NCBI GenBank assembly: GCA_016785955.1
Contig: JAEUWH010000056.1
Coordinates: 1 to 64,000, forward strand
Direction: 5' to 3'
Source of the DNA: Pseudobdellovibrionaceae bacterium
GTDB taxonomy: Bacteria; Bdellovibrionota; Bdellovibrionia; Bdellovibrionales; Bdellovibrionaceae
Length of the DNA: 64,000 nt
The notes beneath the pieces are model-generated. The model made no database searches. It was not told the origin of the DNA and worked only from the letters and a program-made list of their open reading frames with translations. Below, one piece after another: positions 43,603 through 50,780 of the stretch. How positions within the stretch are numbered: position 1 is the first letter of the stretch; every line of letters begins with the position of its first letter. The translations under genes and the position numbers were made by a program.

Positions 43603-44196
43603 CTACTTCGCAGGCAGGGAGGAAATCATTTCAATGATTCCAGAACGTACGAACATAACACCAATGGCTGCCATCAACAAAGAAAACACTTTATTAAAAG
43701 CATCGCTGGCATCTTCACCTAACCATTTAGAAATAACGTTGGCTTTTAAAAACAGAACCAACACAATCGCCAGATTTAACACCAAACTTGCAACGATCGT
43801 CATTACACCAAACTGATCCGACCCCACCATCAACGTTGTCAAGGCCGCTGGCCCCATCATTAAGGGAATGGCGATCGGCACAAGACCTACTTTGGTGGGG
43901 GTCGGAGCGCCTTGATGGCTTGCGGTAACCAATAAATCACGAATCGCAAATACGATCAGCAACAACCCGCCCGCTACTTTGAAATCACTTTCTGTAATTC
44001 CCAAAAAACCAAAAATTTGCCGACCCGCAAATATAAAAACAATTCCAATCAGCAACGCGGACAACGTGGCTCGATAGATTAAATTACGTCGCTCCTCTTC
44101 GGAAAGATGCTTTGTGAGCCCAACCAAAAAAGGTAATGCACCCACAACATCAATAGCGACAAACAACGCGATAAAAGATTTTAAAAATAATTGCAT
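43603..44196 (-). CDS. MarC-family inner-membrane protein
   Basis: 197 aa, six hydrophobic segments, the standard size for MarC/YhgN proteins (about 200 aa). Seen: FIALFVAIDVVGALPFLVGL, the conserved polar-Gly segment near ESDFKVAGGLLLIVFAIRDL and VPIAIPLMMGPAALTTLMVG. MarC proteins were once linked to multiple antibiotic resistance; the transported substrate is unknown. Co-directional with the AlkZ-like gene downstream. The 101-base gap to the next gene upstream includes a terminator. Confidence 0.9.
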   Translation of the reverse strand: MQLFLKSFIALFVAIDVVGALPFLVGLTKHLSEEERRNLIYRATLSALLIGIVFIFAGRQIFGFLGITESDFKVAGGLLLIVFAIRDLLVTASHQGAPTPTKVGLVPIAIPLMMGPAALTTLMVGSDQFGVMTIVASLVLNLAIVLVLFLKANVISKWLGEDASDAFNKVFSLLMAAIGVMFVRSGIIEMISSLPAK

Positions 44197-44284
44197 CTTA
44201 CTACCAGGCTCCGGCCAATTTTATTTATTGTCAAGCTGGACACGGTAGAGGTTGAGCCAGCACACCCTATGCTTAATTTGTCAC

Positions 44285-44325
44285 AAAAAGACGAGTTTCA
44301 TTTTATTTGAAGGTCCCGTCTTTTT
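44285..44325 (-). terminator. Terminator overlapping a small membrane protein gene
   Basis: AAAAAGACG (44285-44293) pairs with CGTCTTTTT (44317-44325), a nine-base stem with a 23-base loop, read on the minus strand toward a U-rich end. The stem includes the last codons and stop of the 96-aa gene. Confidence 0.65.
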
Positions 44326-44588
44326 GCTTGAATAGCTATATTATGTACCCTTTTAACTCTTAGTAAAAATAGAAAGTAAAGTAGTGGCACAGCTAGAACT
44401 AAGATCTTACGAATCAAAATGAATTTTGCAGTGACGACAAAAAATAAAAATGCCAGTGCCGCACCAACAATCGTGGCTAAAAAAAGCTGCTTTCTGAGTT
44501 TCTTTTTAAATAAATTTAATTCGACAATATCCAAAGCACGTGGATCTTGAGAGTTTACTGGGTCCAGATCATAAATTTTATTCAGCAT
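44298..44588 (-). CDS. Small membrane protein, two transmembrane segments
   Basis: 96 aa. Two hydrophobic helices, at residues about 33-53 (FLATIVGAALAFLFFVVTAK) and 57-75 (ILVLAVPLLYFLFLLRV), flanked by basic residues; the N-terminal 30 residues are soluble. The family is not recognised. It is ten bases downstream of the DUF455 gene on the same strand, so the two are probably one transcript, ended by the terminator overlapping its stop. Confidence 0.65.
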   Translation of the reverse strand: MLNKIYDLDPVNSQDPRALDIVELNLFKKKLRKQLFLATIVGAALAFLFFVVTAKFILIRKILVLAVPLLYFLFLLRVKRVHNIAIQAKRRDLQIK

Positions 44589-44597
44589 AATCCATAT

Positions 44598-45329
44598 TTA
44601 TAATAAAGACTGCCTTAAGTCGATCAATGTTTGAATTTCACTTTCGTTAAAATGAGCGCTACGCCGCAAGTCTTTGTTTACCGGCTCCATCCGTCGAGGT
44701 AATCGAGGTAACAAATTCTGGATTAGCCCCTTAAACGTGTGATCCGCATCCAACCGTTCCAATTGACAAAAGTGCCTATACCAGAGAGAGCCAAATTGAA
44801 CATGCCCCAATTCTTCACGCGCAATGAGACCAATAATATCCGATGTTTGTTGTCGTACGTTTACACCCTTTAGTCGCTCAAGCAAACTAGCTCCTGCATC
44901 AAGCCCACTCCCCTCTAAGTACCTGTGAACAATAAAAAGGCGTTCAATCAAACTATCATTTCGCTCCACCGCGTTCCACAATACCATATGTATCGGCCAC
45001 TGCCCCCACTCATACCCCAGCTCACGCAATCCACGGAGACACAGGTTAAGATGACGACCTTCTGACAATGTAAGCTCTGCCAATTGCTGGCGAAATATTG
45101 GATCTACATCAGGAAATTCGCACAAAGTACGAAGGGCCAGCTCCATCGCCTGCAATTCAATATTGGCCATATCATGAAGCAGACGCGCTTGCCCTTCAGC
45201 ATAACTCAAGCCTTTTTTGGCGGGATGGCGACCGCGCTCCCATATCTCTATATCTCGCTGAGGGCGATCTGGTATCACCATCTCTTGACCCGATAAAGCC
45301 AAGTGAACATGGGTTTCAAGAATCTTCAT
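44598..45329 (-). CDS. DUF455 ferritin-like protein
   Basis: 243 aa from the ATG at 45329; an upstream ATG would add 18 residues of poor match. The ferritin-like four-helix fold is visible: MANIELQAMELALRTLCE with its metal Glu, LSEGRHLNLCLRGLRELGY (Glu-xx-His), and IAREELGHVQFGSLWY (Glu-xx-His). DUF455 proteins are related to MiaE-type diiron oxygenases and rubrerythrin-like proteins; the substrate is unknown. Its downstream neighbour is a small membrane protein. The region 45330-45492 contains an inverted repeat (ATTTTCAA/TTGAAAAT) but no gene. Confidence 0.8.
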   Translation of the reverse strand: MKILETHVHLALSGQEMVIPDRPQRDIEIWERGRHPAKKGLSYAEGQARLLHDMANIELQAMELALRTLCEFPDVDPIFRQQLAELTLSEGRHLNLCLRGLRELGYEWGQWPIHMVLWNAVERNDSLIERLFIVHRYLEGSGLDAGASLLERLKGVNVRQQTSDIIGLIAREELGHVQFGSLWYRHFCQLERLDADHTFKGLIQNLLPRLPRRMEPVNKDLRRSAHFNESEIQTLIDLRQSLL

Positions 45330-45393
45330 TTTCTCGTCAATATGTGAAGTATGAAAAACATTATTATTTTGTGTCACGCACAATCTTTAGCAT

Positions 45394-45412
45394 ATTTTCA
45401 ACATTTGAAAAT
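45394..45412. repeat. Inverted repeat ATTTTCAA-CAT-TTGAAAAT
   Basis: A perfect eight-base stem with a three-base loop in the gap between the YaeQ-like and DUF455 genes. It has no U tract for either strand and could be an operator of the downstream DUF455 gene or a hairpin; function is open. Confidence 0.35.
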
Positions 45413-45492
45413 AGCGACGTTCACATTTTTACGCTAGGCCCTATCTTTTTTACCACGAAAGCTCTTGAGGGATATTTAACCTGCTCGAAAGC

Positions 45493-46020
45493 TTATTTCA
45501 GTCGATATTTTTTCACTTCAGTTGAAACCGTCTGAGAACGAATCCCAACATACAGTTGCCCTTGCTGAACAAGCACGGACCAATGATTATTCGACTTTAC
45601 CAACGTTTCTAGCAGGTTAAGAAAATTCATGTCCAGCGAATAGATCTCAATTTCGTCCGCGCGATGAACAGAATTTTTACTGATTTCGTCAATCAAAACA
45701 TCGGCACTCTTATAAGTATACACCACCACTCGGCGAGCCGCTTTGGTCGCTTTGTGAAGTTTGCGTGTTGATGGATTGCCAATTTCGATCCATACATCCG
45801 TCGCGCCATGCAATCCCATTGCTCGCATCGCCGGCATTTCAGGATCGCTCAATCCCTCGTCTGAAAACTGAAGCCCATCCGTGTAACTCAAGGCATAGGC
45901 CAACGCACGCGTCAGCAAGTAGGCCATAATTTCAGATGGATGTTGGTACAGACGAAAATCCAAGCTTTCGTATATACCGCGATCAACATCTGATAAGTCG
46001 AATTGAAAATGATAAAGCAT
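45493..46020 (-). CDS. YaeQ-family protein
   Basis: 175 aa, the usual YaeQ length. YaeQ has a PD-(D/E)XK nuclease-like fold; a role in transcription or nucleic-acid metabolism has been proposed but not settled. Seen: HPSEIMAYLLTRALAYALSY, then GLSDPEMPAMRAMGLHGATD, DVWIEIGNPSTRKLHKATKA and RVVVYTYKSADVL, the conserved stretches that include the Glu and Lys positions of the fold. Cytoplasmic. Separated by 40 bases from the kinase-like ATPase gene. Confidence 0.92.
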   Translation of the reverse strand: MLYHFQFDLSDVDRGIYESLDFRLYQHPSEIMAYLLTRALAYALSYTDGLQFSDEGLSDPEMPAMRAMGLHGATDVWIEIGNPSTRKLHKATKAARRVVVYTYKSADVLIDEISKNSVHRADEIEIYSLDMNFLNLLETLVKSNNHWSVLVQQGQLYVGIRSQTVSTEVKKYRLK

Positions 46021-46060
46021 CGAGTCTGTTTATAGTGTAGATTTTCGCACACCTCAACAT

Positions 46061-46636
46061 TTAAAAAGACTTGGACACACTAGTCGCTAGCACCTGCTGG
46101 CTAATCTTAGCCCAATCTCTTGACGTTCGAACATGAATTAATTTTTTTTTGTTTTCTGGTTTTTGTAAAATTCGTAAAAGCTCTGGATTCATCAGACGAT
46201 GCTGCTTTCGCAACGTCTGATACATTTTCTTAAAGTGACCTCGCTGCCACTCATTCGCCCCTCGAGGCATTTCTGATCGCGGTTTAAACAACACACCCAA
46301 TTGTCGCCAGCACAAGCGAAAAATATTCAACCAAAGTGGAAAATCTAAGTAAATAACCAAGTGTACACGCTCTAAATGTTGAGGCAATATATCCAATGGT
46401 CCATGGCCATCTAAAATCCATTCTGAAGCGGACACCGCGGTCTGCACATCAATTCTAATATCTTGAATTTTTCTTTTAGAAAGATCAGGATTAAACTCTA
46501 GTTGATCGACGTGAATAACCGGCAACGAAAGCAACAGACCCAGCTGACGCGCCAGTCGAGTTTTTCCAGAAGCAATAGAGCCTAAAATTAATATCTTTCT
46601 AATCGAAATACATCCCACCTGTTCATATAGACACAC
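46061..46636 (-). CDS. P-loop adenylate-kinase-like ATPase
   Basis: 191 aa. The Walker A motif GSIASGKTRLARQLGL sits at residues about 18-33, followed by LPVIHVDQLEF (a nucleoside-binding Asp-Gln pair) and the LVIYLDFPLWLNIFRLCWRQ strand with the Walker B-like Asp. This matches the AAA_17/FlaR-like adenylate kinase family, whose substrate is uncertain. The start is a GTG at 46636; translation of the upstream 85-aa gene ends at the same base. Cytoplasmic. Confidence 0.8.
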   Translation of the reverse strand: MCLYEQVGCISIRKILILGSIASGKTRLARQLGLLLSLPVIHVDQLEFNPDLSKRKIQDIRIDVQTAVSASEWILDGHGPLDILPQHLERVHLVIYLDFPLWLNIFRLCWRQLGVLFKPRSEMPRGANEWQRGHFKKMYQTLRKQHRLMNPELLRILQKPENKKKLIHVRTSRDWAKISQQVLATSVSKSF

Positions 46637-46893
46637 TACACGTAGGGTACATGGATACCATTTTGCAATCCAAGTAAATAAATCGACCTAGATAGGTTGG
46701 TAATGACAGTAATGACACTGATTCCCCAAAAAATGTGACAATTTTTTCTGGACAAAATACCGGCCTTCTTTTCTCCAAAACACCAACCGTCTCTGCATGC
46801 TCCCAAAATGAAAGCTAGACGGGCTAATAAGGACAGGCCGAACAAGGCGCTTATAGTGATGTTGTCATTGTCAATAGATTCAAAATTGGACAT
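46636..46893 (-). CDS. Small membrane protein (85 aa)
   Basis: Two hydrophobic stretches (TISALFGLSLLARLAFILGA, CHIFWGISVITVITNLSRS) with Cys residues at ACRDGWC between them. Its last base is shared with the start of the kinase-like gene. It diverges from the secreted-protein gene at 46903 with only nine bases between the two starts, which is unusually tight. I do not recognise the family; the evidence is composition and gene overlap, so it is less certain than its neighbours. Confidence 0.45.
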   Translation of the reverse strand: MSNFESIDNDNITISALFGLSLLARLAFILGACRDGWCFGEKKAGILSRKNCHIFWGISVITVITNLSRSIYLLGLQNGIHVPYV

Positions 46894-46902
46894 AATTTAT
46901 CT

Positions 46903-47160
46903 ATGAAGACCTGCGCACTGATCCTATTTTTGTTTTTTTCCCTTAAAGCCGTATCCCAAATTCCCAATCAGCTGAATCTGGATGATGTGCAAATAAAAGG
47001 CGAGTCCTCATCTTCAAAACTGCTTAATCTCTCTACTCGAAAAAAAAATAGCATCTCGGATCGAATTTCTATTAAATCAAGCTTAACATCTGATATCTTA
47101 GAACACCTTCCTGAAGGCTTCACAACTGACAAGTCGCTTTTACTTAAAAAGAAAAAATAA
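46903..47160 (+). CDS. Small secreted protein with poly-lysine end
   Basis: 85 aa. A Sec signal (MKTCALILFLFFSLKAVSQ) and a mature part of about 66 residues with DDVQIKGESSSSKLLNLS and a basic C-terminus SLLLKKKK. It is the only plus-strand gene between the small membrane protein and the motor cluster; it converges on the second TolR-like gene. The DDVQIKGE stretch resembles the region before a TonB-dependent plug, but it is too short to claim this. Confidence 0.6.
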   Translation: MKTCALILFLFFSLKAVSQIPNQLNLDDVQIKGESSSSKLLNLSTRKKNSISDRISIKSSLTSDILEHLPEGFTTDKSLLLKKKK

Positions 47161-47177
47161 TACTTTAAAAATCTATA

Positions 47178-47744
47178 TTATTTATCAGGCTGAACCAAAA
47201 AGTTAATCCCTGTCCAACCTTCCTCAATAAGGACTCTCATAATTTTTTTTACGTTTTCGACGGACGTTTTTTCATCGGCTTGAAGATTAATCTGACCTTT
47301 AAAATTTTTCTCACCAGCGATTTCAACTTCAATGGTTCTAATTTTTTTCAAAACATTCCTTAATTGCGGAACTTTTTGATCATTAGGCTCTTCAACATAT
47401 ACGGGACGACCCTCGACATTTTCCGCATCGAACGAAACCTTATCACCAATAATAGAAATTATCGGAAAACTTTGCATAGGAAGCCCTTTTGCGGCTTTTG
47501 GCATCGTCACGTCTTTGGAGATAAAAAAAACCTCTCCCGAACTTGAAAAATTCATAATCAAATAAATAACCAAAATTGAAAACATGTCCACCATTGGAGC
47601 CAAGTTCAAATGAAAGGATTTCTTTTTATGACGTCGTTCATGAAGTAAATGACGAGTGTGGACTAAATCCCATTGAGGATGAATATGATAACCCGGTGGC
47701 CGAATAACTCGGCTTGCATATCCCTTAATTTTTTCACTATCCAT
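47178..47744 (-). CDS. TolR/ExbD-like protein, second of two (AglQ/AglS-like)
   Basis: 188 aa from the ATG at 47744, chosen because AAGGAAAG lies five bases upstream; starting at 47789 would overlap the neighbour. Cytoplasmic N-terminus (about 44 residues, rich in His and Arg), one transmembrane helix LAPMVDMFSILVIYLIMNF with the proton-path Asp53, and a periplasmic domain ending GWTGINFLVQPDK. ExbD/TolR proteins pair with a TolQ-type protein to convert proton flow into force. It is the last gene of the cluster; the N-terminal extension is longer than in typical TolR. Confidence 0.88.
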   Translation of the reverse strand: MDSEKIKGYASRVIRPPGYHIHPQWDLVHTRHLLHERRHKKKSFHLNLAPMVDMFSILVIYLIMNFSSSGEVFFISKDVTMPKAAKGLPMQSFPIISIIGDKVSFDAENVEGRPVYVEEPNDQKVPQLRNVLKKIRTIEVEIAGEKNFKGQINLQADEKTSVENVKKIMRVLIEEGWTGINFLVQPDK

Positions 47745-47758
47745 AGGACTTTCCTTGG

Positions 47759-48205
47759 CTATTGCGGATTGATCCCAACATCTGGCCAATCCGAAGCAAC
47801 GAGTAGGTCATACATCTTGATTAGATCTCCATATGTGACTAACGCGTCTGTATTCAAAACCACGTCTTTTTTATCTTGATAAGCCATGCGCCATCTTTCA
47901 AATTCCAATTTCAGTTTTTCTTTATCAAACTGACTTCCAATATTCTGAACGAATAACTCTCGATCATTTTCCTTTAGCAAAATTTTATCGCTATAGACCG
48001 TGACCGAAAGTGAAATTTTTTTTTCATCATTAGGTGGCGTTACCATATCCACAGGCGGTGTAGGGCCAGCCGTGGCCTTTTCAATAGAACTTGGCATCGA
48101 ATCAAGTTGAATCCAAGCGGCCGTCATCAGTAGAAAACAAATTAAAACCGAGAAAAGATCTATAAATGGCGTTAAATTAGGTTCGCTTCCCCCACCACCC
48201 GCCAT
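47759..48205 (-). CDS. TolR/ExbD-like protein, first of two (AglQ/AglS-like)
   Basis: 148 aa. Short N-terminus (MAGGGGSEPN), transmembrane helix TPFIDLFSVLICFLLMTAAW with the conserved Asp16 that carries protons in TolR, ExbD and AglQ/S, and a periplasmic domain of about 110 residues. Together with the TolQ-like protein three bases upstream and the second TolR-like protein downstream it gives the 1 + 2 stoichiometry of the AglR-AglQ-AglS gliding motor of Myxococcus xanthus. Homology to that motor is inferred from architecture and context. Confidence 0.9.
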   Translation of the reverse strand: MAGGGGSEPNLTPFIDLFSVLICFLLMTAAWIQLDSMPSSIEKATAGPTPPVDMVTPPNDEKKISLSVTVYSDKILLKENDRELFVQNIGSQFDKEKLKLEFERWRMAYQDKKDVVLNTDALVTYGDLIKMYDLLVASDWPDVGINPQ

Positions 48206-48208
48206 GAA

Positions 48209-48856
48209 CTAACCTTTAAAAATTTTTGATTTGTTTGATAAAATAAAATTTAAAGTGGCTACGCTGGCTTCATGAACATCATCAATGACTTTATTTGACC
48301 AGCTTCCCAGCCAACCCCAAGCTGCAAACAGTACAATCGAAATTAATAAACCAAACCCAGTGGCATTCAGCGCTTCCGCGATAGAACTTGCCAATACTTT
48401 TGCCTTATCGGCCGGAGGTAAATTAGCAACCGCACCAAAAGCCGCAATCATTCCTGAGACTGTTCCCAGCAATCCCAAAAGAACCGCAACGTTTGCCAGA
48501 GCTGACAAAGTATCAATTCGTCTACCTAACCTTGGAATTTCCCGCAAAGCCACTGCATCCATCGCTGTTTGTACCTCTTCCGGAGTTTGCCCATTAGCAA
48601 CAGAGATCAATCCCGCCCTAACAATATTGGGCAATGGTCCTTTAGATTGAGAAACCACCGCAATAGCCTTTTGTAGTTGACCATGCATGCAGTAACTCTG
48701 AATAAAACCCAAAAGCTCATCTTTATCAACAGCAGAAGCCGCCTTCAAGGTTAACGCTCTCTCGACAACAATAGCCACACCAGCAGCCGAACAGGCAGCA
48801 ATCGGAAACATGATATACCAGTGATCTAAGAAAATTCTTCCAAACTCACGCATCAT
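48209..48856 (-). CDS. TolQ/ExbB/MotA-like proton channel protein (AglR-like)
   Basis: 215 aa. Three transmembrane helices: one near residues 12-30 (WYIMFPIAACSAAGVAIVVE), one at about 118-140 (NVAVLLGLLGTVSGMIAAFG), and one at about 165-190 (ATGFGLLISIVLFAAWGWLG), with the GTVSGM and ATGxGL motifs of the TolQ/MotA family. With TolR-like subunits it forms an inner-membrane proton-driven motor. It is preceded by GAGGG before the ATG and by an 81-base gap after the FHA gene, and directly followed by the two TolR-like genes. Confidence 0.93.
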   Translation of the reverse strand: MMREFGRIFLDHWYIMFPIAACSAAGVAIVVERALTLKAASAVDKDELLGFIQSYCMHGQLQKAIAVVSQSKGPLPNIVRAGLISVANGQTPEEVQTAMDAVALREIPRLGRRIDTLSALANVAVLLGLLGTVSGMIAAFGAVANLPPADKAKVLASSIAEALNATGFGLLISIVLFAAWGWLGSWSNKVIDDVHEASVATLNFILSNKSKIFKG

Positions 48857-48937
48857 AAAAAAGCCCTCAAGAAAGATATACTTATTAACTCAAATTTTAA
48901 GAGGCTTGTCTATGAGTGTATATTTTAAAACTAGACG

Positions 48938-50776
48938 TCACAGCTTTCCAAATGGAAAGCCTATATTTGCGAGGGTTGATTGACCATTTTTAGCGGCAGG
49001 AAATTTCATTTTGTCGAAAATCGCCAAAACACATTTATTCAAAGAATCTGCATTGGACATTTCAGAACGTTTAACTTTACTGGACGTGACGCTACCACTG
49101 GCGCTGATTTTCCATTCGTATTCCACACGCCCCGTTAAATTGCTATTTTCCATCAGGGCTCGTTCATAGCAGCGATGGATGTCATTTAAATATTTGTTCA
49201 CAACAAGCATGACTTGATCTTGAGAAATACCTTGAGGAATTGTTGGTTGCTCAAGCTTTGGTGTTCCCAAAACACCACTCACGACTTTACGCTTTCCCGT
49301 TTTTCCACTACCAGAAGTTTGATATCCTACATTTCCTACTTGCTGTCCGACACTGGGAGAATTACCCTCGTTAACCTGCATTTTCCCAACTTGGCTTTTT
49401 AGAACGCCGGCAACTCCGGCAATACTGACTCCCTTTGCGGACACTCCGGGCTTACTATTTTTATCCAACTTGATCGGAGCATTCTTGGCACCTATTGGTG
49501 CGGCCGTCTCTGTCTCTGAAAACATATCACTGAAACTGTCCGCCATTTGCTGTGCCGACGTTTTCACCGGCTCGACCTTGGTTGGCATTTTCTCGGCCTT
49601 TGCCGTTCGTTCAGGTTTTGGTTGATCCTTTGGTGCAGGTTTTGGCTTAGCCACGGGTTTCAAATCAGGCTTTGGCGGCGGAGGCTCTTCTTTGTCCGGC
49701 GTCGGTGGTTTCGTTTCTGCCACGGGTAATGGCTCTGGTGGTTTTACATCTTCTACTTTTGGCAAAACTGGTGGTGGCGCTAATATCATTTTTGGTGGCT
49801 CTAAAATAAGTTTTGCAAAGCGAGGCGGAATATTTTCAACTTCCGGCGCGATGATTTTTTCAGCTGAAAAAACGGATACCAATGAAAATAGTAAATGAAC
49901 CCCGAGAGAGATCAGAATAGCTTTCTTAAAAACCTCTTTGTTTTCAATCCACGTTTTGGGAATAAACGGCCGCGGGACTTCCACATAACGTAAATGCAAT
50001 GACGTCTCGTTACCAAGGTCTATCGTGCAAACATCGTCTAATGACAACCCAAATCGGATGGACTTTTTAGAGGACTTAACAAAATTATTAACAATCGCCT
50101 GTTCTGAATCATAGCTTATACCGCCACGCTCTAGGCGCCATTTCAATCCGAAAGGAATGGACAGCTCTCCGCGGTTATTGACGTATTTACCCAGTTTGAT
50201 CTTATTCCTCAAAGAAGGGATCGAAATAGGATCAAAAGGACTAGCTCCCGCAACCACAAAATCAAATGACTGAAATTGCCTCACATCAAATATATCTTTT
50301 CCCCAAGTGACAACCGCCTGCAAGGTAATGTCCGTAGGATCCAAATCCGCAAGACTATCTTCAACTTCAAACTTCAGTCTTTTGGCAATACCAATTAGTC
50401 TTTTTGATATATTTGTTAACTCTGACGTATCGGTATTTATACTCGGCGAACTGGTTCTATTTTTTTCGACTAGTTCCCCGGCAACTTCCTCGAGTTCAAA
50501 AACATAGGTTCCTGCTGAAAAAACACCTTTTTTTGAAAAGGTCACACTGGGAACTTGAGCGTTATCAACAAAAATTCCATTTGTTGAATTCAAATCTACG
50601 ACCACAATTTTATCCTGCAAAAATCCGATACTGCCGTGAGTTCGCGACAAATAAGATGTATCAGGAAAAGCAATGTGATTCTGTTTACCGCGACCAAAAA
50701 CAATAGGAAATTTTGATATTTTACGGGAAAAAACAACTTTTCTATCTTCTTTGATGGTGATTTTTAAGGTCGGCAT
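48938..50776 (-). CDS. FHA - transmembrane - Pro-rich - AgmX/PglI C-terminal protein (GltG-like)
   Basis: 612 aa. Residues 1-95 are a cytoplasmic FHA domain (FGRGKQNHIAFPDTSYLSRT with the phospho-Thr-binding SRTHG and then DLNSTNGIFVD). A central beta-rich region follows, a transmembrane helix at about 291-310 (ILISLGVHLLFSLVSVFS), a long Pro/Lys-rich periplasmic linker (about 330-430) and a C-terminal TonB-like domain of the AgmX/PglI type (NKYLNDIHRCYERALMENSN, then GRVEYEWKIS and FPFGKL). This layout matches GltG of the Myxococcus gliding machinery, which links a cytoplasmic signal to the periplasm and the motor. It is four bases downstream of the TPR gene. Confidence 0.88.
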   Translation of the reverse strand: MPTLKITIKEDRKVVFSRKISKFPIVFGRGKQNHIAFPDTSYLSRTHGSIGFLQDKIVVVDLNSTNGIFVDNAQVPSVTFSKKGVFSAGTYVFELEEVAGELVEKNRTSSPSINTDTSELTNISKRLIGIAKRLKFEVEDSLADLDPTDITLQAVVTWGKDIFDVRQFQSFDFVVAGASPFDPISIPSLRNKIKLGKYVNNRGELSIPFGLKWRLERGGISYDSEQAIVNNFVKSSKKSIRFGLSLDDVCTIDLGNETSLHLRYVEVPRPFIPKTWIENKEVFKKAILISLGVHLLFSLVSVFSAEKIIAPEVENIPPRFAKLILEPPKMILAPPPVLPKVEDVKPPEPLPVAETKPPTPDKEEPPPPKPDLKPVAKPKPAPKDQPKPERTAKAEKMPTKVEPVKTSAQQMADSFSDMFSETETAAPIGAKNAPIKLDKNSKPGVSAKGVSIAGVAGVLKSQVGKMQVNEGNSPSVGQQVGNVGYQTSGSGKTGKRKVVSGVLGTPKLEQPTIPQGISQDQVMLVVNKYLNDIHRCYERALMENSNLTGRVEYEWKISASGSVTSSKVKRSEMSNADSLNKCVLAIFDKMKFPAAKNGQSTLANIGFPFGKL

Positions 50777-50780
50777 CTAT

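Noticed and set aside
45098-45535. 145-codon plus-strand frame opposite the DUF455 and YaeQ genes
   Set aside because: It lies antisense to two well-supported genes, has no ribosome binding site and no recognisable protein character.
48285-48650. 121-codon plus-strand frame opposite the TolQ-like gene
   Set aside because: Antisense to conserved transmembrane helices; its composition is that of a mirror frame.
49547-49729. Trp/Arg-rich plus-strand frame in the Pro-rich linker of the FHA protein
   Set aside because: Generated by the reverse complement of proline and lysine codons, not a gene.
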